DNA from: an uncultured Lachnoanaerobaculum sp.
GTDB lineage: Bacteria > Bacillota > Clostridia > Lachnospirales > Lachnospiraceae
DNA length: 5,104 nt
Assembly (NCBI RefSeq): GCF_938015485.1
Contig: NZ_CALLVU010000004.1
Coordinates: 1-5,104, forward strand
Direction of reading: 5' to 3'
Shown here: in pieces, positions 1-4,895 of the stretch
Layout: each line of letters opens with the position of its first letter
How positions within the stretch are numbered: position 1 is the stretch's first letter
Program-made: the position numbers and the translations under genes
Notes under the pieces: generated by a model
Database searches by the model: none
The model's input: the letters and a program-made list of their open reading frames with translations, nothing else
Told to the model about the DNA's origin: nothing

Positions 1-111
1 ATAAAAATGGTATTTTCAAGTTTTAATATAAAAGTATCTATATATATTTATTATATTCTTAACTGTTCACAGAAATTAAACAAAAAATACGATACGCATT
101 TTACATATAAC

Positions 112-150
112 AAAAAAACTGCCGCACACTCTTTACGAGTATGCGGCAGT
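112..150 (-). terminator. Intrinsic terminator after rplA
   Basis: Read on the minus strand, positions 150-137 pair with 131-118 to give a 14-bp stem with a single G-U wobble and a 5-nt loop (132-136). Six further T residues follow on the transcript strand (112-117). It begins 25 nt after the rplA stop codon, so it should end most transcripts of the rpmG-rplA operon. If rplJ-rplL lie further left, they would need their own promoter or readthrough. The remaining 111 bases to the left edge are AT-rich and show no gene. Confidence 0.93.
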
Positions 151-175
151 CTGCGCGTCTTTATTATATTGGCTT

Positions 176-871
176 TTAGCCTACAAGCTTAGCAACATTG
201 AGTCTGATTCCCGGGCCCATTGTTGAAGTTAAAACGATGTTCTTAATGTATGCACCCTTAACTGTGCTTGGCTTAGCCTTGTTGATAGCATCCATGATGC
301 TCTGGAAGTTCTCTAAAAGCTGCTGCTCACTGAATGAAGCCTTTCCTACAGGTACGTGAACCAAGTTTGTCTTATCAAGACGATACTCTACTTTACCTGC
401 TTTGATGTCTGCAATAGCCTTTGTAACATCCATTGTAACTGTACCTGCCTTAGGGTTCGGCATAAGTCCCTTAGGTCCGAGTACCTTACCGAGACGTCCT
501 ACAACGCCCATCATATCAGGTGTTGCAACGATAACGTCAAAATCCAACCAACCGTCGTTCTGGATCTTCGGAATAAGCTCCTCAGCTCCTACATAGTCAG
601 CTCCGGCTGCTAAAGCTTCATCAGCCTTAGGTCCCTTTGCGAAAACTAAGATTTTAACAGTCTTACCTGTTCCGTGCGGCAGAACTACCGCACCACGAAT
701 CTGCTGGTCTGCATGACGTCCGTCAAGACCTGTTCTTATATGTAATTCTATTGTTTCATCGAACTTAGCTACTGCTGTTTTCTTAAGTATAGCTACTGCC
801 TCGTTTGCATCATATTGTACGCTACGATCAACTAATTTGGCAGCTTCAACATATCTTTTTCCGTGTTTCAT
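176..871 (-). CDS. rplA: 50S ribosomal protein L1
   Basis: L1 (uL1) binds 23S rRNA helices 76-78, forms the mobile L1 stalk beside the E site, and in many bacteria represses its own operon by binding mRNA. The 231-residue length is normal for the bacterial protein. Visible family blocks are the N-terminal MKHGKRYVEA, the DQQIRGAVVLPHGTGKT stretch (about residues 55-71), the signature LGPKGLMPNPKAGTVT (131-146), and the C-terminal EYRLDKTNLVHVPVGKASF. The ATG at 869-871 is preceded by AGGAGGT (879-885) at 7-nt spacing. The gene follows rplK after 17 nt and is the last gene before the terminator at 112-150. I see no frameshift or missing region. An L1-like target structure upstream of rplK (1328-1355) suggests this protein controls its own synthesis. 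Confidence 0.98.
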   Translation of the reverse strand: MKHGKRYVEAAKLVDRSVQYDANEAVAILKKTAVAKFDETIELHIRTGLDGRHADQQIRGAVVLPHGTGKTVKILVFAKGPKADEALAAGADYVGAEELIPKIQNDGWLDFDVIVATPDMMGVVGRLGKVLGPKGLMPNPKAGTVTMDVTKAIADIKAGKVEYRLDKTNLVHVPVGKASFSEQQLLENFQSIMDAINKAKPSTVKGAYIKNIVLTSTMGPGIRLNVAKLVG

Positions 872-888
872 GTATATTACCTCCTAAA

Positions 889-1314
889 TTAGTCTTCTAC
901 TGTGATACCCATTGAACGGGCTGTACCTGCTATCATAGAGATAGCTGCGTCAATACTTGCTGCGTTTAAGTCAGGCATCTTAAGCTCTGCTATTTCCTGA
1001 AGCTGAGCTCTTGTGATCTTAGCTACCTTTGTCTTGTTAGGTACGCCTGATCCTGAAGCTATTTTACATGCCTTCTTAAGTAAAACTGCAGCCGGTGGAG
1101 TCTTAGTTATGAAACTAAAGCTTCTATCTGCATAAACTGTGATAACTACAGGGATGATCAAATCTCCCTGATCTGCTGTTCTTGCATTAAACTGCTTTGT
1201 AAACTCAACTATATTTACACCATGCTGTCCAAGAGCCGGACCGACAGGTGGAGCCGGTGTTGCTTTACCTGCAGGTATCTGCAATTTTATATATCCTGTA
1301 ACTTTCTTTGCCAT
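889..1314 (-). CDS. rplK: 50S ribosomal protein L11
   Basis: L11 (uL11) binds the GTPase-associated centre of 23S rRNA, helps recruit translation factors, and is part of the thiopeptide (thiostrepton) binding site. The protein is 141 residues, the usual length. The N-terminal domain has PAGKATPAPPVGPALGQ (14-30), including the prolines of the hinge/thiopeptide region. The C-terminal RNA-binding domain has the GSGVPNK and ITRAQLQEIAELK blocks and ends GTARSMGITVED, the family signature. The frame is open a further 15 codons upstream to an ATG at 1357-1359, but those codons do not resemble L11 and run through the ribosome binding site. The MAKKV start is preceded by AGGAGG at 1321-1326. rplA follows after 17 nt and the two are clearly cotranscribed. 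Confidence 0.98.
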   Translation of the reverse strand: MAKKVTGYIKLQIPAGKATPAPPVGPALGQHGVNIVEFTKQFNARTADQGDLIIPVVITVYADRSFSFITKTPPAAVLLKKACKIASGSGVPNKTKVAKITRAQLQEIAELKMPDLNAASIDAAISMIAGTARSMGITVED

Positions 1315-1318
1315 ATGG

Positions 1319-1326
1319 CACCTCCT
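1319..1326 (-). promoter_or_regulatory. rplK ribosome binding site
   Basis: AGGAGGTG on the minus strand lies 4-6 nt before the ATG at 1312-1314, which fixes the rplK start and excludes the in-frame upstream ATG at 1357-1359. It starts only one base after the 3' arm of the L1-target-like hairpin (1328-1355), so a protein bound there could block ribosome entry. Confidence 0.85.
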
Positions 1327-1327
1327 T

Positions 1328-1355
1328 GTGGTAATTTCGGGAACTTCCCTCCCAC
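1328..1355 (-). promoter_or_regulatory. Probable L1-binding mRNA leader (autoregulatory site)
   Basis: On the transcript, an outer helix GUGG/CCAC (1355-1352 with 1331-1328) and an inner helix GGGA/UCCC (1349-1346 with 1342-1339) are separated by an asymmetric internal loop: GA on the 5' side and GAAAUUA on the 3' side. This shape, with purine-rich unequal loop strands between two short helices, resembles the known L1 recognition motif in 23S rRNA and in L1-regulated mRNAs. Its place directly before the rplK ribosome binding site is where L1 acts in characterised rplKA operons. The structure is read from the sequence; its function is inferred from family knowledge and was not tested by a covariance model. 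Confidence 0.6.
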
Positions 1356-1373
1356 GCATTTAAAATGCATTAT

Positions 1374-1398
1374 GTAATAACGGCTTATGCCGGATTAC
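1374..1398 (-). other. Hairpin across the nusG stop codon
   Basis: A 5-bp helix (1394-1398 with 1374-1378) and a 4-bp GC helix (1389-1392 with 1381-1384) are joined through a 1x2 internal loop and capped by a 4-nt loop. It includes the nusG TAA (1395-1397). No U-tract follows, so it is not a normal intrinsic terminator. It could stabilise or delimit the upstream rpmG-secE-nusG message, or it could be part of the rplK leader. Its role is unknown. Confidence 0.45.
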
Positions 1399-1928
1399 AC
1401 CTTCTTTACTTCTGTGAACTCAAGCTCTACTTTTGTCTCTCGTCCAAACATTTCTACATTGATAGAAACAGTCTTTCTTTTTTCGTTGACAGCGGTAATC
1501 ACTCCCACGGTATCCTTCCATGCTCCGCTGATGACTGTAACCATATCGCCTTCCTTGAGGTCAACCTCAAGCCTTGCTTCCGGCTTTGTGGCATTGCCGC
1601 TGTAGCCGAGTGCTACAAGCTCATCTTCGGTGAGTGGTACCGGCTTGCTTCCCGGACCTACGAAACCTGTAACGCCTCTGGTATTTCTTACGACATACCA
1701 GGTTTCATCATTCATATACATATGAATAAGGACATATCCCGGGAAAAGTTTCTTATCTGACGATTTTTCGACACCGTTTTTCACTTCAAGTATGGTTTCC
1801 ATAGGAACCGTAACTTCGAGTATCTGGTCTTGAAGCCCACGATTCTCAATTGTTTTTTCAATATCTACTTTTACTTTATTCTCATAGCCTGAATAAGTAT
1901 GGGCTACGAACCATTGTGCTTCTGCCAT
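1395..1928 (-). CDS. nusG: Transcription termination/antitermination protein NusG
   Basis: NusG binds RNA polymerase across the clamp, modulates pausing and termination, and can link transcription to translation. The 177 residues are normal for bacteria. The NGN domain covers about 1-105, with WFVAHTYSGYENKVK (6-20), KLFPGYVLIHM (60-70) and NTRGVTGFVG (82-91). After a linker, the KOW domain (about 121-177) begins KEGDMVTVISGAWKDTVGVI (125-144) and carries GAWKD where many homologues have GPFKD or GPFAG. The ATG at 1926-1928 is preceded by TAGGTGAT, in which TAG is also the secE stop (1937-1939), so the two genes are only 8 nt apart and probably translationally coupled. The gene has the standard place between secE and rplK. 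Confidence 0.98.
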   Translation of the reverse strand: MAEAQWFVAHTYSGYENKVKVDIEKTIENRGLQDQILEVTVPMETILEVKNGVEKSSDKKLFPGYVLIHMYMNDETWYVVRNTRGVTGFVGPGSKPVPLTEDELVALGYSGNATKPEARLEVDLKEGDMVTVISGAWKDTVGVITAVNEKRKTVSINVEMFGRETKVELEFTEVKKV

Positions 1929-1936
1929 ATTATCAC

Positions 1937-2134
1937 CTATTTGATAACAAAGTTTAGTAATAGTTTGAAGATAAAGTCCAGTATTGATATTATAATACCT
2001 ATAGCTATAGATGATGAAATAACAGCAATAGTCTCTCTTACAATATCATCCTTAGTTGGCCATACTATCTTTTTAAACTCTGTCTTTATACCTTTCAAAA
2101 AGTCAGATATCTTTCCGCTTTTTCCTTCAGCCAT
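1937..2134 (-). CDS. secE: Preprotein translocase subunit SecE
   Basis: SecE is the small essential clamp of the SecYEG protein-conducting channel in the cytoplasmic membrane. At 65 residues it is the short single-span form typical of Gram-positive bacteria. A basic, amphipathic N-terminal part contains FKKIVWPTKDDIVRET (20-35), with the conserved W-P-T (25-27) at the cytoplasmic face. One hydrophobic segment follows (about 37-60, ISSSIAIGIIISILDFIFKLLL) and the protein ends in FVIK. The ATG at 2132-2134 has AGGAG (2140-2144) 5 nt upstream. That site includes the rpmG stop codon TAG (2143-2145), giving coupling of rpmG, secE and nusG. The hydrophobic segment and the WPT motif make the call secure despite the small size. 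Confidence 0.97.
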   Translation of the reverse strand: MAEGKSGKISDFLKGIKTEFKKIVWPTKDDIVRETIAVISSSIAIGIIISILDFIFKLLLNFVIK

Positions 2135-2142
2135 AAATACTC

Positions 2143-2292
2143 CTATTTTGTTTCCTTATGCACTGTATGAGTTCTACAGAACTTACAATACTTTTTGATT
2201 TCCATACGGTCAGGATGATTCTTCTTATCCTTAGTCGTATTATAGTTTCTCTGCTTGCACTCTGTACAAGCAAGTGTTATCTTTGTACGCAC
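2143..2292 (-). CDS. rpmG: 50S ribosomal protein L33
   Basis: L33 (bL33) is a small zinc-ribbon protein of the large subunit near the E site. The 49-residue frame starts with GTG (2290-2292) and reads MRTKITLACTECKQRNY at the N terminus. It has two Cys pairs, C9-x2-C12 and C36-x2-C39, so it is the zinc-binding (C+) paralogue type. KNHPDRMEIKKYCKFC (24-39) is typical of the family and the protein ends HTVHKETK. No in-frame ATG is suitable; the ATG just upstream is in another frame. GGAGG (2300-2304) stands 7 nt before the GTG. It is the first gene of the operon, and its TAG stop is part of the secE ribosome binding site. Start searches limited to ATG miss this gene. Confidence 0.96.
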   Translation of the reverse strand: MRTKITLACTECKQRNYNTTKDKKNHPDRMEIKKYCKFCRTHTVHKETK

Positions 2293-2297
2293 AATTC

Positions 2298-2304
2298 CAC
2301 CTCC
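2298..2304 (-). promoter_or_regulatory. rpmG ribosome binding site
   Basis: GGAGGTG on the minus strand, 7 nt from core to start codon, selects the GTG at 2290-2292 as the rpmG start. The ATG overlapping this site (minus strand, about 2304-2306) is out of frame with L33. Confidence 0.8.
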
Positions 2305-2330
2305 ATTGTTCGAATTAGACTTGAAAATCC

Positions 2331-2355
2331 AAAAAAAAAGGACTTTGCATCCTTT
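2331..2355 (-). promoter_or_regulatory. Leader hairpin with U-tract (possible attenuator)
   Basis: On the transcript, AAAGGA (2355-2350) pairs with UCCUUU (2342-2337) around a 7-nt loop. It is followed by six more U residues (2336-2331), part of a run of nine T on the minus strand. This has the layout of a short intrinsic terminator, but it lies only about 5 nt after the predicted start of transcription and upstream of rpmG. The stem is weak (3 GC pairs), so it may be a partial terminator, a pause or slippage site, or a 5'-end stabiliser. No competing antiterminator is obvious by eye. Confidence 0.5.
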
Positions 2356-2365
2356 AATCTTTCAC

Positions 2366-2394
2366 ATTCTAGCACAATAACTCACTCCCGTCAA
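2366..2394 (-). promoter_or_regulatory. Sigma-A promoter of the rpmG-secE-nusG-rplK-rplA operon
   Basis: On the minus strand, TTGACG (2394-2389) and TAGAAT (2371-2366) are separated by 17 nt. TGC directly before the -10 box makes it an extended -10 element. An A-rich stretch just upstream of the -35 box (about 2400-2406) could act as an UP element. The predicted start is near 2359, giving a leader of about 67 nt. A promoter this strong suits a ribosomal protein operon. Confidence 0.85.
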
Positions 2395-2422
2395 GCACTA
2401 TTTTTCTTGTCACTTTTGTAAA

Positions 2423-2476
2423 TACGGTATAAATTCGGCTTGACAAACCACTTTAAAGTTTTAGAATTGTACCGTA
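2423..2476. promoter_or_regulatory. Inverted repeat flanking the pfoR-like promoter (candidate operators)
   Basis: TACGGTA at 2423-2429 and its exact reverse complement TACCGTA at 2470-2476 have centres 47 bp apart. The similarity continues inwards to AATTC on both arms (2432-2436 and the complement of 2464-2468), with a one-base difference in spacing. The right arm covers the predicted transcription start and the left arm lies just upstream of the -35 box. This arrangement would suit a repressor that binds both arms or loops the DNA. No regulator gene is present in the window, so the binding protein is unknown. Confidence 0.45.
2440..2467 (+). promoter_or_regulatory. Sigma-A promoter of the PfoR-like gene
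   Basis: TTGACA (2440-2445, perfect consensus) and TAGAAT (2462-2467) are separated by 16 nt. The predicted start is near 2474, leaving a leader of about 33 nt before the ATG at 2507. It diverges from the ribosomal operon promoter; the two -35 boxes are 45 bp apart. Confidence 0.8.
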
Positions 2477-2493
2477 AGTAAACATAATTTAAT

Positions 2494-2498
2494 GGAGG
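2494..2498 (+). promoter_or_regulatory. Ribosome binding site of the PfoR-like gene
   Basis: GGAGG lies 8 nt before the ATG at 2507-2509. An in-frame ATG at 2492-2494 overlaps this site and has no ribosome binding site of its own, so the shorter 362-codon frame is chosen. Confidence 0.85.
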
Positions 2499-2506
2499 CG
2501 TTCATT

Positions 2507-3595
2507 ATGGAAAAGCTAAAGTTATTTCTTAAGCGAAAGGATGTCGTTATCTCGGCAAAAAGATACGGTATCGATGCTTTGGGAGCTATGGCACAGGGAC
2601 TGTTTTGTTCACTTTTAATAGGTACTATTATCAATACTGTAGGTAAGCAGTTTAATATAGGCTTTCTTACCGGTACAGTGGCCACCATTGCAGGAGTGGA
2701 CTATACTGTAGGTTCTCTTGCAAGTGCCATGAGCGGACCTGCAATGGCTGTAGCAATCGGCTATGCACTTGCCACTCCGCCGCTTGTACTGTTCTCACTG
2801 ATTACGGTGGGTTTTGCATCCAATGCACTTGGAGGTGCCGGAGGACCGCTTGCAGTACTTTTTGTAGCAATAATAGCTTCCGAGGCGGGAAAGATGATAT
2901 CAAAGGAAACCAAGATTGATATACTCATCACTCCACTTGTCACTATCTCGGTCGGAATACTTTTATCCGCACTGCTTGCACCGACTCTCGGAAAGGCCGC
3001 TATGAAGCTTGGAACAGTCATCATGTGGGCTACAAGCCTTCAACCTTTCCTTATGGGAATATTGGTTTCACTCCTTGTAGGTGTGGCACTTACACTTCCT
3101 ATTTCATCTGCAGCAATATGTGCTGCACTCGGACTTACAGGACTTGCAGGCGGTGCCGCACTGGCAGGTTGCTGCGCACAGATGGTCGGCTTTGCAATTA
3201 TCTCATTCCCTGAAAACAAATGGGGCGGACTTATCTCACAGGGTATCGGTACATCCATGCTTCAGATGGGCAATATTGTAAAGAATCCGAGAGTCTGGAT
3301 AGCGCCATGTATCACATCCATGATCACGGGTCCTATAGCAACCTGTATATTCAAGTTGCAAATGAACGGCGCCGCAGTATCATCCGGTATGGGTACCTGC
3401 GGTCTTGTAGGCCAAATCGGAGTGTATACAGGTTGGGTAAATGATGTAACAAGCGGTGCCAAATCCGCCATCACTTCATTTGATTGGATAGGGCTTATAA
3501 TGATATCCTTTATCCTACCTGCCGTTATCACACCTGTTATCCATATGTTCGTAAGAAAAGCGGGACTTGTAAAGGACGGAGATTTAAAACTCTAA
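2507..3595 (+). CDS. PTS_EIIC_2 / PfoR-family membrane protein
   Basis: A 362-residue, very hydrophobic polytopic inner-membrane protein. After a short basic N terminus (KLKLFLKRKD) there are about eight to ten membrane segments, many rich in Gly, Ala and Ser. Recognisable blocks are SNALGGAGGPLAVLFVA (105-121), LQPFLMGILVSLLVGVALTL (178-197), GGLISQGIGTSMLQMGNIVK (240-259) and SSGMGTCGLVGQIGVYTGW (292-310). These match my recollection of the family that includes Clostridium perfringens PfoR, a protein linked to perfringolysin O expression, and PTS EIIC-like permeases. There is no EIIA or EIIB domain and no phosphorylation-site module, and no other PTS gene lies nearby. The substrate is unknown, and transport versus a sensory role cannot be decided here. 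It is monocistronic, with its own promoter and a shared terminator. Confidence 0.85.
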   Translation: MEKLKLFLKRKDVVISAKRYGIDALGAMAQGLFCSLLIGTIINTVGKQFNIGFLTGTVATIAGVDYTVGSLASAMSGPAMAVAIGYALATPPLVLFSLITVGFASNALGGAGGPLAVLFVAIIASEAGKMISKETKIDILITPLVTISVGILLSALLAPTLGKAAMKLGTVIMWATSLQPFLMGILVSLLVGVALTLPISSAAICAALGLTGLAGGAALAGCCAQMVGFAIISFPENKWGGLISQGIGTSMLQMGNIVKNPRVWIAPCITSMITGPIATCIFKLQMNGAAVSSGMGTCGLVGQIGVYTGWVNDVTSGAKSAITSFDWIGLIMISFILPAVITPVIHMFVRKAGLVKDGDLKL

Positions 3596-3597
3596 AG

Positions 3598-3638
3598 AAA
3601 AAGCAGCTTAATGATTATCTCACTAAGCTGCTTTTTTT
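3598..3638. terminator. Bidirectional intrinsic terminator
   Basis: AAAAAGCAGCTTA (3598-3610) pairs with TAAGCTGCTTTTT (3624-3636) over 13 bp around a 13-nt loop. On the plus strand the T run covers 3632-3638. On the minus strand the left arm supplies five T, then C, then three more T. It starts 2 nt after the PfoR-like stop codon and overlaps the last two bases of the glycerate kinase stop codon (3637-3639), so it serves two convergent genes. Confidence 0.92.
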
Positions 3639-4764
3639 ATAGCAGTCTGAATACCTGTTCCGCCGTATCTATAAGATTTTTCTTTGCGGTATCTGTTTGC
3701 ATCGCTTCTTCCAATGTAACTATTCTTCTAAGAATAGGGAAAAACGCATCTATTCCATGCTCATTGCACACTCCTGCGTCCTCTGTAACACTTCCCGAAA
3801 ATGCTATGACTTTTTTATTATACTTCTTTGCAATATTTGCTACACCCACAGGTGCCTTACCCATTACAGTCTGACTGTCAAGCCTTCCCTCACCGGTAAC
3901 CACAATATCAGCATCCTTTACATAATCTTCAAGCCTAGTTTCATCAAGTACTATCTGTATTCCCGATTCCATCTTTGAATTTGTAAAGTTGTGGAAAGCA
4001 TAACCAAGTCCTCCTGCCGCACCGCATCCCGGATATGTGGAATCGGCATCTTTATACTTTTCCTTTACAAGATTTGAAAAGCTGTACAGCCACGCATCCA
4101 TATCTTCCACCATTTCCTTTGTAGCACCTTTTTGAGGTCCGAATACTGCACTGCATCCAAGCTCGCCACAAAGCGGATTGGTCACATCACATGCCACTCT
4201 GAATGTACACTGTGACAGTTCTTTTAATACATTTTTATCTTCTATCTTTACAATATCTCTGACACCTGCCGCACCGTATCCTACCTCTTTACCGTCAATA
4301 TCAAAAAACTCATATCCCAGAGCCTGAAGCATTCCTACTCCGCAGTCATTTGTAGCCGAACCGCCTATGCCGACAATAAAATGTCTGCAACCTTTTTTGA
4401 CAGCATCTTTTATCATCTCTCCCACACCGAATGTTGTGGTGTGAAGCGGATTTTTTTCGTCACCGCTTACCAGTGTAATACCTGCAGCCTGTGACATCTC
4501 TATTATTGCGGTCTTTGTGGAATCCACTATTCCGTAAACCGCATTTACCTTTTTGCCTACAGGTCCAGTTACTTCCACATTTATAAGCTTACCTCCCATT
4601 CCTATCGAGAGAGCCTCCACCGTTCCTTCTCCACCGTCTGCAAGCGGTCTTATCTCAACTTTTGCATCTTTTTTTGCCTTAAGTATACCCTGCTTTATAG
4701 ATTCTCCGGCTTCCAAAGATGACATACTTCCCTTAAATGAATCAATAGCGACAACAACTCTCAT
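3637..4764 (-). CDS. Glycerate kinase (GarK/GlxK family)
   Basis: A cytosolic kinase that phosphorylates D-glycerate with ATP. Bacterial members of this family mostly form 2-phosphoglycerate, which enters glycolysis at enolase. The 375 residues match the usual length of about 375-385. Conserved blocks in order are DSFKGS (8-13), PLADGGEGT (40-48), IGGSATNDCGVGMLQALG (133-150), CDVTNPLCG (192-200), FGPQKGA (208-214), PGCGAAGGLGYA (245-256) and TGEGRLDSQTVMGKAP (290-305). All parts of the fold seem present. The ATG at 4762-4764 is chosen because the family starts just before DSFKGS. AAAGGGG (4778-4784) is a fair but slightly distant ribosome binding site. An ATG 15 codons upstream (4807-4809) lacks one. 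Its partner genes (tartronate semialdehyde reductase, glycerate transport) are not in the window, so glxK and garK cannot be told apart. Confidence 0.96.
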   Translation of the reverse strand: MRVVVAIDSFKGSMSSLEAGESIKQGILKAKKDAKVEIRPLADGGEGTVEALSIGMGGKLINVEVTGPVGKKVNAVYGIVDSTKTAIIEMSQAAGITLVSGDEKNPLHTTTFGVGEMIKDAVKKGCRHFIVGIGGSATNDCGVGMLQALGYEFFDIDGKEVGYGAAGVRDIVKIEDKNVLKELSQCTFRVACDVTNPLCGELGCSAVFGPQKGATKEMVEDMDAWLYSFSNLVKEKYKDADSTYPGCGAAGGLGYAFHNFTNSKMESGIQIVLDETRLEDYVKDADIVVTGEGRLDSQTVMGKAPVGVANIAKKYNKKVIAFSGSVTEDAGVCNEHGIDAFFPILRRIVTLEEAMQTDTAKKNLIDTAEQVFRLL

Positions 4765-4785
4765 TTTCTCACTATTTCCCCTTTC

Positions 4786-4814
4786 ATTATACTGCTTCCA
4801 GTTTATCATAATAA
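4786..4814 (-). promoter_or_regulatory. Possible promoter of the glycerate kinase gene
   Basis: A perfect TATAAT on the minus strand (4791-4786) stands 17 nt from a poor -35 match, TTATTA (4814-4809). The predicted start near 4779 would give a very short leader that cuts into the ribosome binding site. The call is therefore weak, and the true promoter may lie further upstream. Confidence 0.28.
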
Positions 4815-4865
4815 TAACCGGTTTTACACTTAAAAATTCAACTGAAGTATCAAAGTTTTTCTACT

Positions 4866-4895
4866 AAAAAAGATGGAGTTTCCTCCACACTTTTT
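4866..4895 (-). terminator. Terminator-like hairpin facing the minus strand
   Basis: On the minus strand, TGGAG (4887-4883) pairs with CTCCA (4878-4874) around a GAAA tetraloop. After a small internal loop, AAAAAG pairs with CTTTTT, and the T run lies at 4871-4866. The GNRA-type loop and the T6 end are typical of an intrinsic terminator for transcripts coming from the right. In the plus direction it also ends in five T and could work weakly. No minus-strand gene is visible between it and the window edge. Confidence 0.55.

Noticed and set aside
50..55. TATAAT on the minus strand near the left edge, a possible promoter for a downstream gene
   Set aside because: The best -35 at 17 nt (TAATTT) is poor and the region is AT-rich, so a chance match is likely.
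171..181. Small hairpin GGCT/AGCC at the rplA stop codon
   Set aside because: With a 4-bp stem and a 3-nt loop it is too weak to mean much beside the strong terminator at 112-150.
356..613. Plus-strand open frames opposite rplA
   Set aside because: They are shadows of the rplA coding sequence, rich in Cys and His as expected for complement frames, with no start signals.
1315..1359. N-terminal extension of rplK from the ATG at 1357-1359
   Set aside because: The added residues do not resemble L11 and are encoded by the structured leader and ribosome binding site; MAKKV is the family start.
1365..1760. 131-codon open frame on the plus strand opposite nusG
   Set aside because: It runs antisense to a certain nusG, has no ribosome binding site or recognisable motif, and its composition is explained by the opposite-strand gene.
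2407..2433. Second plus-strand promoter, TTGTCA with TATAAA
   Set aside because: The spacer is only 15 nt and a much better promoter lies directly downstream.
4765..4809. 15-residue N-terminal extension of glycerate kinase
   Set aside because: There is no ribosome binding site before the ATG at 4807-4809, and the family starts immediately before the DSFKGS block.
4816..4823. AACCGGTT palindrome upstream of glycerate kinase, considered as a catabolite-repression or other operator
   Set aside because: It is only 8 bp, its flanks do not extend the symmetry, and it does not fit the cre consensus.
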